Assembly (NCBI GenBank): GCA_036406675.1
Contig: DASXAO010000172.1
Span: 44,883 to 108,882 of the forward strand
Direction: 5' to 3'
Length of the DNA stretch: 64,000 nucleotides
From: SCGC-AG-212-J23 sp036406675
GTDB taxonomy: Bacteria; Pseudomonadota; Gammaproteobacteria; Burkholderiales; SG8-39
The translations under genes and the position numbers were made by a program. Positions 53,940 to 64,000 of the stretch are shown one piece after another. Each line of letters begins with the position of its first letter. The first letter of the stretch is position 1. The notes under the pieces were generated by a model that saw nothing but the letters and a program-made list of their open reading frames with translations, made no database searches and was not told the origin of the DNA.

Positions 53940-54541
53940 TGGCACGCATCAACCTCCTGCCGCACCGCTCCGAGCGGCGCAAGCGCGCCCGGCAGCACTT
54001 CTTCGTGGTCGCCGGCGGCACGGCCCTGCTCGGCGCCCTGATCGTCGTGGCGATGCACGGCTTCTACGCCGCGAAGATCGACAGCCAGATCGAGCGCAAT
54101 CGCTTCCTCAAGAGCGAGATCGCCAAGCTCGACAAGGAGATCGCCGAGATCAACAAGCTGAAGGACGAGATCGCGGCGCTTCTCGCCCGCAAGCAGGTGA
54201 TCGAGACCCTCCAGACCGACCGCGCGCAGACCGTGCACCTGCTCGACGAGCTGGTGCGCCAGATGCCGGAGGGCGTGTACCTCAAGTCGATGACGCAGCG
54301 AGGCTTGCGCATCACCGTGGTGGGCTACGCGCAGTCGAACGCGCGCGTCTCCACCCTGATGCGCAACATCGAGTCTTCGCCCTGGCTCGCCAACCCGGGG
54401 CTGGTCGAGGTCAAGGCGGCGGCGGTCGACAAGCGCAGGGTGTCCGAATTCAACCTCTACTTCGACGTCAAGCGTCCCGAGGTGAAGGACGAGAAGGCGG
54501 CCGGCAAGCCGCCGGCCAAACCCGCAGCGGTGAAAGGCTAG
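53936..54541 (+). CDS. pilN: Type IV pilus inner-membrane protein PilN
   Basis: 201 residues. The cytoplasmic N-terminus MMARINLLPHRSERRKRARQ contains the INLLPHR motif that binds PilM. One membrane helix at about 22-44 is followed by a coiled coil (about 50-85) and a ferredoxin-like fold. ATG ATG occurs at 53936 and 53939; either could be used. The C-terminus is Lys/Pro/Ala-rich (GKPPAKPAAVKG). It forms the PilN/PilO complex in the inner membrane. Confidence 0.95.
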   Translation: MMARINLLPHRSERRKRARQHFFVVAGGTALLGALIVVAMHGFYAAKIDSQIERNRFLKSEIAKLDKEIAEINKLKDEIAALLARKQVIETLQTDRAQTVHLLDELVRQMPEGVYLKSMTQRGLRITVVGYAQSNARVSTLMRNIESSPWLANPGLVEVKAAAVDKRRVSEFNLYFDVKRPEVKDEKAAGKPPAKPAAVKG

Positions 54542-54544
54542 CCC

Positions 54545-55195
54545 ATGGCGATCAATTTCAACGCGCTGCTCGACGAATTCAAGAAGACCAACTGGCAGGA
54601 CCCGGGCACCTGGCACTGGTCGCCCAAGATCCTGGTGCTGCTCGCCGTCCTGATCGGCATTCCGGTGGCGGGCTTCTTCGCCGATACGCAGGGCCAGATC
54701 GACCAGCTCGAGGCCGGACGCGCCGACGAGGTCAAGCTCAAGCAGGATTACCTCGCCAAGAAGCGCCAGGCGGTGAACCTCGACCTGCACCGCCAGCAGT
54801 TGCGCGAGATCGACACCCAGTTCGGCGCGCTCCTGCGCCAGCTCCCCAACAAGTCGCAGATGGACGCGCTGCTCGTCGACATCAACCAGGCCGGACTCGG
54901 GCGCGGCCTGCAGTTCGAGCTGTTCAAGCCCGCGCCCCAGGAGACGATGCGCGAGTTCTACGCCGAGCTCCCCATCCAGGTGAAGGTCCTCGGCAACTAC
55001 CACGACATGGGCGCGTTCGCGAGCGACGTCGGGCAGCTTTCGCGCATCGTGACCCTGAACGACGTCAAGATCGATGCCGGCAAGGACGGCAACCTTGCCA
55101 TGGAGGTCGTCGCGCGCACCTTCCGCTACCTGGACGACCAGGAAGTGGCGCAGCAGCGCAAGGCGGCCACGGCGGCGAAGAAGGCGGCGAAGTGA
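54545..55195 (+). CDS. pilO: Type IV pilus inner-membrane protein PilO
   Basis: 216 residues. One membrane helix at about 28-45 (ILVLLAVLIGIPVAGFFA), a coiled coil at about 50-100 and a globular ferredoxin-like domain with LFKPAPQETMREFYAELPIQ, the conserved PilO stretch, and YHDMGAFASDVGQLSRIVTL. It pairs with PilN and contacts PilP. Starts three bases after pilN and ends overlapping the pilP GTG. Confidence 0.95.
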   Translation: MAINFNALLDEFKKTNWQDPGTWHWSPKILVLLAVLIGIPVAGFFADTQGQIDQLEAGRADEVKLKQDYLAKKRQAVNLDLHRQQLREIDTQFGALLRQLPNKSQMDALLVDINQAGLGRGLQFELFKPAPQETMREFYAELPIQVKVLGNYHDMGAFASDVGQLSRIVTLNDVKIDAGKDGNLAMEVVARTFRYLDDQEVAQQRKAATAAKKAAK

Positions 55196-55719
55196 AAAAG
55201 AACCTTCTTTTCGTGGCGGCGCTCGCGCTCGCCGCCTGCGGCGGCGAGGAGCACAGCGACCTCAAGCAGGAGCTGAACCAGCTCACCAAGGACTTCCGCG
55301 GCCGCGTCGATCCGCTGCCGCAGGTGAAGCCCTACGAGCCCGTGCCCTACACCGCGGAGGGCCAGATCGACCCGTTCCGCCCGCAGCGCATCGACGTGGC
55401 GCAGCGCAGGCTCAGCCCGAGCGCGACCAACGCGCGCGTCGAGAAGGAGCGCGACCGGCCGAAGGAGCCGCTCGAGGCGTTCCCGCTCGAGTCGATCCAG
55501 ATGATGGGCACCATCACGCAGGACCGGGAGACGTTCGCCCTCGTCAAGGCCGGACCGAACCTCTACCGGGTGCGCAAGGGCAACTACATGGGCCAGAACT
55601 TTGGCGTCGTCACCGGGATCGACGAGGGCCAGATCGCCCTCAAGGAGCTGATCCAGGACGGTGGCGGCGAATGGGTGGAGCGCAACAGCGCGCTGCAATT
55701 GGTGGAGACAAAAAGATGA
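55192..55719 (+). CDS. pilP: Type IV pilus lipoprotein PilP
   Basis: 175 residues, GTG start. Lipobox LAAC with acylated Cys16 after a short signal peptide (KKNLLFVAALALA). Then an extended linker and a C-terminal beta domain: FPLESIQMMGTITQDRETFA and LYRVRKGNYMGQNFGVVTGI, which docks on the N0 domain of PilQ. It joins the PilMNO platform to the secretin. Overlaps pilO and pilQ by four bases each. Confidence 0.95.
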   Translation: MKKNLLFVAALALAACGGEEHSDLKQELNQLTKDFRGRVDPLPQVKPYEPVPYTAEGQIDPFRPQRIDVAQRRLSPSATNARVEKERDRPKEPLEAFPLESIQMMGTITQDRETFALVKAGPNLYRVRKGNYMGQNFGVVTGIDEGQIALKELIQDGGGEWVERNSALQLVETKR

Positions 55720-57830
55720 ACAAGGCGATCACCATCGCTTCGGTCTTTCTCTTCTGGCTGGCCTGCACGGCAACGGCGTGGGCGCAAGCTCCGGCGAACG
55801 CCATCGAAGGCTTCGAGGTCACGCAGCAGGGCGGCAAGACCATTGTCCGGATCACCACCAAGGAGGCGCTGCGCAGCCCGCCCCCTAACTTCGCGGTGAC
55901 CAACCCGGCGCGCATCGCGTTCGACTTCGCCAACACCACCAACGGCCTCGGCCGCTCGAGCCAGGATATTTCGCAAGGCGAGCTGCGCAGCATGAACGTG
56001 GTGCAGGGCGCGGAGCGCACCCGCCTGGTGCTCAACCTGCGGCGCGCCGTGCCGCACGAGACCACGGTGGACGGGCGCAGCGTGATCATCACGCTGTCGG
56101 AGGCGCCGGTGGCGCAGACCGCCCCCGGAGGGCAGGTGTCGCGCTTCGCCGAGGGCCGCGCCGACGCCAAGCACCAGATCCGCGACGTCGACTTCCGGCG
56201 CGGCAAGGGCGGCGAGGGCCGCGTCGTGGTGGACCTGTCCGACACGACCACCGGCATCGACATCCGCACCCAGGGCCAGAACATCGTGGTCGACTTCCTG
56301 AAGACCGGGTTGCCGGAGAACCTGCGCCGGCGCCTCGACGTGGTCGACTTCGCCACGCCGGTGAACACCATCAACACGTTCCAGCAGGGCGAGAACGTGC
56401 GCATGATCATCGAGCCGCGCGGCCAGTGGGAGCACAACGCCTACCAGTCGGACACCCAGTTCGTGCTCGAGGTGAAGCCCGTGAGCCAGGACCCCTCGCG
56501 CGCGACCCAGCGCGGCCGCTACACCGGCGAGAAGCTGTCGCTCAACTTCCAGAACGTCGAGGTGCGTGCGGTGCTGAACGTCATCGCCGACTTCACCGAC
56601 CTGAACATCATCACGAGCGACACCGTCAGCGGCAACATCACCCTGCGGCTCAAGGACGTTCCGTGGGACCAGGCGCTCGAGATCATCCTGCAGACCCGCG
56701 GCCTCGACAGCCGCCGCGCCGGCAACGTCATCTGGATCGCGCCGCGCGACGAGCTCGCCACGCGCGAGAAGCTCGCGCTCGAGGCGGCGCAGCAGATCAA
56801 CGACCTCGAGCAGACGCGCACCGAGTCGTTCCAGATGAGCTACCAGAAGGCCGCCGACGTGCAGAAGCTGCTGTCGGACCCGGCGCAGCGCATCCTCTCC
56901 AAGCGCGGCAGCGCGGTGGTCGACGCGCGCACCAACACGCTGTTCGTCCAGGACGTGCCCAGCCGCCTGGACGAGGTGCGCCGCCTGATCGCGCAGATCG
57001 ACGTCGCGGTGCGCCAGGTCATGATCGAGGCGCGCATCGTCGAGGCGAACGACGCCTTCGCCAAGAACCTCGGCGCGCGCCTCGGCCTCCTCGAAACCGG
57101 GTTCCAGAACCGCCGCCCCTTCGGCGGGGCGGGCAACGGGCTCAACGTCGGCATGAACATCGGTTCCGAGATCGTGAATACGGGCCAGGCGGCGGGGATT
57201 GTGCAGGGCCAGCCCGTCATCAACGGCCCCGGCCTCAACACCAACTTCCCGGCCGCCGGCCTGAACTCGTTCAACGCCGGGTCGCTCAGCTTTCTCCTGT
57301 TCAATAGCGCCCTGACGCGGTTCCTCAGCCTCGAGATCTCGGCGCTCGAGTCCGACGGCCGGGGCAAGATCATCGCCAGCCCGCGGGTGCTGACCGCCAA
57401 CCAGGCCGAGGCGCTGATCGAGCAGGGAACGGAAATTCCGTACCAGCAGGCCACCTCCTCCGGCGCCACCTCGGTGAGCTTCCGCAAGGCGAACCTCTCG
57501 CTCAAGGTGAAGCCGCAGATCACGCCCGACGGCAACGTCATCATGACCCTGGACGTGAACAAGGATCAGCCGGGCGCGACCACCCCCGCGGGCGTCCAGA
57601 TCAGCACCAAGCACGTCAAGACCGAAGTGCTGGTCGAGAACGGCGGCACGGTGGTGATCGGCGGCATCTACGAGCAGAACGACCGCACCGACATCACCAA
57701 GGTGCCGCTGCTCGGCGACCTGCCGGTGCTCGGGTACCTGTTCCGCGGCACCAGCACCTCGAGCAACAAGACCGAGCTCCTGGTGTTCATCACGCCGCGC
57801 GTCGTCAACGAGCGCCTGACGATCCGCTAG
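55716..57830 (+). CDS. pilQ: Type IV pilus secretin PilQ
   Basis: 704 residues. Signal peptide about 1-23. Two AMIN domains (about 30-115 and 145-235) for peptidoglycan binding, an STN/N0 domain (YTGEKLSLNFQNVEVRAVLN), an N1/NolW domain (IDVAVRQVMIEARIVEANDA), and the secretin core with PRVLTANQAEALIEQGTEIP and LGDLPVLGYLFRGTSTSSNK. It forms the outer-membrane pore through which pili emerge. Start overlaps the pilP stop. A GC-rich hairpin lies 18 bases after its stop. Confidence 0.96.
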   Translation: MNKAITIASVFLFWLACTATAWAQAPANAIEGFEVTQQGGKTIVRITTKEALRSPPPNFAVTNPARIAFDFANTTNGLGRSSQDISQGELRSMNVVQGAERTRLVLNLRRAVPHETTVDGRSVIITLSEAPVAQTAPGGQVSRFAEGRADAKHQIRDVDFRRGKGGEGRVVVDLSDTTTGIDIRTQGQNIVVDFLKTGLPENLRRRLDVVDFATPVNTINTFQQGENVRMIIEPRGQWEHNAYQSDTQFVLEVKPVSQDPSRATQRGRYTGEKLSLNFQNVEVRAVLNVIADFTDLNIITSDTVSGNITLRLKDVPWDQALEIILQTRGLDSRRAGNVIWIAPRDELATREKLALEAAQQINDLEQTRTESFQMSYQKAADVQKLLSDPAQRILSKRGSAVVDARTNTLFVQDVPSRLDEVRRLIAQIDVAVRQVMIEARIVEANDAFAKNLGARLGLLETGFQNRRPFGGAGNGLNVGMNIGSEIVNTGQAAGIVQGQPVINGPGLNTNFPAAGLNSFNAGSLSFLLFNSALTRFLSLEISALESDGRGKIIASPRVLTANQAEALIEQGTEIPYQQATSSGATSVSFRKANLSLKVKPQITPDGNVIMTLDVNKDQPGATTPAGVQISTKHVKTEVLVENGGTVVIGGIYEQNDRTDITKVPLLGDLPVLGYLFRGTSTSSNKTELLVFITPRVVNERLTIR

Positions 57831-57848
57831 CGAATAGCTGAAGAAGTC

Positions 57849-57867
57849 GCCCCCGCATGGCGGGGGC
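57849..57867 (+). terminator. GC hairpin after pilQ
   Basis: GCCCCCGC (57849-57856), loop ATG, GCGGGGGC (57860-57867): a perfect 8-bp GC stem 18 bases after the pilQ stop. No T-tract follows, so it may stabilise the 3' end of the pil mRNA or pause polymerase rather than end transcription outright. Confidence 0.5.
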
Positions 57868-57899
57868 CTGTAGCGGCGCGCAGTTCGGCTATTTGTTCC

Positions 57900-57905
57900 T
57901 ACAAT
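57900..57905 (+). promoter_or_regulatory. -10 hexamer six bases before aroK
   Basis: TACAAT, five of six matches to the sigma-70 -10 box, followed by GCCGGG and the GTG start of aroK. With no Shine-Dalgarno present, this predicts a leaderless aroK mRNA separate from the pil operon. No convincing -35 was found. Confidence 0.4.
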
Positions 57906-57911
57906 GCCGGG

Positions 57912-58442
57912 GTGAAGCCGGGGAACATCTTCCTGGTCGGCCTGATGGGGGCCGGCAAGACGACCGTCGGACGGCTGCTCGCCCGGCGTCTCAAGCTGCG
58001 CTTCTTCGATTCCGACCACGAGATCGAGCGGCGTTGCGGCGTGAGCATCCCGCTCATTTTCGAGATCGAGGGCGAGGCGGGATTTCGCGCGCGCGAGGAG
58101 CAGGCGGTCGCCGAGATCACCGCCATGGACGGCATCGTGCTCGCCACCGGCGGCGGCGCGGTGCTCAATGCGGACAGCCGCCGGCGCCTCGCGGCGCGGG
58201 GCGCCGTGGTCTATCTGAACGCGCGTCCCGAAGACCTGTACGAGCGCGTGCGCCACGACCGCAACCGGCCGCTGCTCGCCAACGCCGAGCCGCTCGCCCG
58301 GCTGCGCGCGCTGCACGCCGAGCGCGATGCGCTCTATCGCGGCGTCGCCGACCTGGTCGTCGACACCGGCGCGCAGGGCGTGCAGTCGCTGGTGCGAGAT
58401 CTCGTCGAGCGCCTGGAGGAGCTATGGAAACGCTCGGCGTAG
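57912..58442 (+). CDS. aroK: Shikimate kinase
   Basis: 176 residues. P-loop GLMGAGKTTVG at 10-20, then FFDSDHEIERRCG with the shikimate-binding Asp, FRAREEQAV with the substrate Arg, and ATGGGAVL, which is the GGG loop of the active site. RNRPLLAN is in the lid. It phosphorylates shikimate at O3. GTG start. Its 3' end overlaps aroB by 19 bases. aroK-aroB after pilQ is a conserved proteobacterial order. Confidence 0.96.
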   Translation: MKPGNIFLVGLMGAGKTTVGRLLARRLKLRFFDSDHEIERRCGVSIPLIFEIEGEAGFRAREEQAVAEITAMDGIVLATGGGAVLNADSRRRLAARGAVVYLNARPEDLYERVRHDRNRPLLANAEPLARLRALHAERDALYRGVADLVVDTGAQGVQSLVRDLVERLEELWKRSA

Positions 58443-59506
58443 CCCTCGGCGAGCGCTCCTACCCGATCCATATCGGCGCCGGGCTGCTCGAGCGGGCGGA
58501 CCTGTATCGGCCGCATCTCGGCGGGAGAGCCGCGGCCATCGTCACCAACGAGGTCGTCGGGCCGCTCTACCTTGAAAAAGTCTCCCTCGGCTTGAAGCAG
58601 GCGGGGGCCCGCCTGGTTCACGTTTCGGTGCCGGACGGCGAGCAGGCCAAGAGCTGGCAGGTGCTGGAACGCGTATTCGACGCCCTGCTCGCAGCGCGCT
58701 GCGGGCGCGACACGCTGCTCGTCGCGCTCGGCGGCGGGGTCGTGGGCGACCTCGCGGGCTTTGCCGCGGCGGTTTATCAGCGCGGCATCGCGTTCCTGCA
58801 GGTTCCGACCACGCTGCTCGCCCAGGTCGACTCGTCGGTCGGCGGCAAGACCGCGATCAACCATGAGCGCGGCAAGAACATGATCGGCGCCTTCCACCAG
58901 CCGCTCGCGGTGATCTCCGACATCGCGACGCTCGACACGCTTCCCGACCGCGAGCTGCGCGCCGGGCTGGCGGAAGTGATCAAGCACGCTCTGGCGCTCG
59001 ACCTCGCGTTCGTGGAATGGCTCGAAGCGAACATCGGCAAGGTCTTGAGCCGCGAGCGCCCGGCGCTCAGCTACGTCGTGAAGCGCTGCTGCGAGCTCAA
59101 GGCGGGAATCGTGGCAGCCGACGAGCGCGAGTCGGGAGTGCGGGCGCTGCTCAACTTCGGCCACACCTTCGGCCATGCGATCGAGGCCGGGATGGGCTAC
59201 GGCGCATGGCTGCACGGCGAGGCCATCGCTGCCGGGATGGCCATGGCCGCCGAGCTCTCGCTCGGATTGAATCTCATCGGAAAATCGGAAGTCGATCGGG
59301 TGAAGCGCCTTCTCGCCGGGGCAGGACTGCCCACCCACGGTCCCGCGCTTCCGCCCGAGCGCCTGATGGAGCTTATGGCCGGGGACAAGAAGGCGGCGCA
59401 GGGAAAGCTGCGCTTCGTCGTGCTCCAAGCGCTGGGGAAAGCGGCGCTGCGCGGCGGCCTCGACGAGGCGCGCGTCCGGCAAGCCATTGTCGCTGCAGCG
59501 CAATAA
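58424..59506 (+). CDS. aroB: 3-dehydroquinate synthase
   Basis: 360 residues. NAD-binding region VPDGEQAKSWQVLE and LGGGVVGDLAGFAAAVYQRG, zinc and substrate region QVPTTLLAQVDSSVGGKTAI and NFGHTFGHAIEAGMGYGAWL with the metal-ligand histidines. It converts DAHP to 3-dehydroquinate in the shikimate pathway. GGAG lies a few bases before the ATG, inside the aroK gene. Its last codons contain the -35 box of the gltB promoter. Confidence 0.96.
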   Translation: METLGVALGERSYPIHIGAGLLERADLYRPHLGGRAAAIVTNEVVGPLYLEKVSLGLKQAGARLVHVSVPDGEQAKSWQVLERVFDALLAARCGRDTLLVALGGGVVGDLAGFAAAVYQRGIAFLQVPTTLLAQVDSSVGGKTAINHERGKNMIGAFHQPLAVISDIATLDTLPDRELRAGLAEVIKHALALDLAFVEWLEANIGKVLSRERPALSYVVKRCCELKAGIVAADERESGVRALLNFGHTFGHAIEAGMGYGAWLHGEAIAAGMAMAAELSLGLNLIGKSEVDRVKRLLAGAGLPTHGPALPPERLMELMAGDKKAAQGKLRFVVLQALGKAALRGGLDEARVRQAIVAAAQ

Positions 59507-59515
59507 TTGTATATT
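59487..59515 (+). promoter_or_regulatory. Sigma-70-type promoter for gltB
   Basis: -35 TTGTCG at 59487-59492, a 17-base spacer, and -10 TATATT at 59510-59515. It is the best-spaced promoter match I found in the window. Transcription would start near 59522, leaving about seven bases before the gltB ATG. The -35 and part of the spacer lie within the last codons of aroB, so gltB can be expressed independently of aroKB. Confidence 0.6.
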
Positions 59516-59528
59516 CGTCAGTTCCGCC

Positions 59529-64000
<4,472 letters not shown>

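Overview
The window is a contiguous, gene-dense stretch of chromosome from a high-GC betaproteobacterium, most likely Burkholderiales or a close relative. Support comes from three Bug-type solute receptors plus a complete TctABC system, system-II-style cytochrome neighbours, and the block hemB-engB-cytochrome c4 ... lysA-lptM-cyaY-ponA-pilMNOPQ-aroK-aroB-gltB, which I recognise from memory as betaproteobacterial gene order. I see no tRNA, rRNA, insertion sequence, CRISPR array or prophage. No stretch longer than about 300 bases lacks a gene.

Layout. 1-1.2 kb: end of the ATP synthase operon (atpD, atpC), a small RRM protein and a 59-residue unknown. 1.2-4.9 kb: glpD, a HAD phosphatase and a TauE-type exporter as one overlapping unit, then an EF-hand/BON secreted protein. 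4.9-9 kb: a CoA-transferase with a full TRAP transporter. 9-18.4 kb: a leftward operon (class V aminotransferase, TctC-TctB-TctA, CoA-transferase, extra Bug receptor) divergent from a large FAD/Fe-S 2-hydroxyacid dehydrogenase; together they look like uptake and breakdown of an unidentified carboxylate. 18.4-26 kb: lgt, a LysR regulator, a methyltransferase, ilvD, a DUF924 protein, a PA2779-family protein, a YyaL-like thioredoxin-domain protein and a small cytochrome c. 26-31 kb: complete branched-chain amino-acid ABC transporter livKHMGF. 31-38 kb: ferredoxin-type reductase, epimerase, cutA-dsbD, then hemB followed by a Bug receptor and an N-acyl-D-amino-acid deacylase-like amidohydrolase. 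38-43 kb: a candidate small RNA, engB, three c-type cytochromes, an ECF sigma/anti-sigma pair and cyanase. 43-50 kb: a leftward seven-gene unit lptM-lysA-RND adaptor-RND pump-NYN protein-mug-64-residue protein. 50-64 kb: cyaY, penicillin-binding protein 1A, type IV pilus assembly genes pilMNOPQ, aroK, aroB and the first 1,490 codons of gltB, which runs off the window.

The most interesting non-coding signal is at 38272-38374: four consecutive hairpins on the plus strand, one with a CU-rich loop able to pair with Shine-Dalgarno sequences, ending in a strong intrinsic terminator, placed where no plus-strand gene would need one. I read it as a trans-acting small RNA convergent with engB. A second window-wide pattern is that several genes lack a Shine-Dalgarno and have a -10-like hexamer only 6 to 15 bases before the start codon, suggesting leaderless or nearly leaderless mRNAs.

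All functions are assigned by reading translated sequence and motifs; no database search was run.
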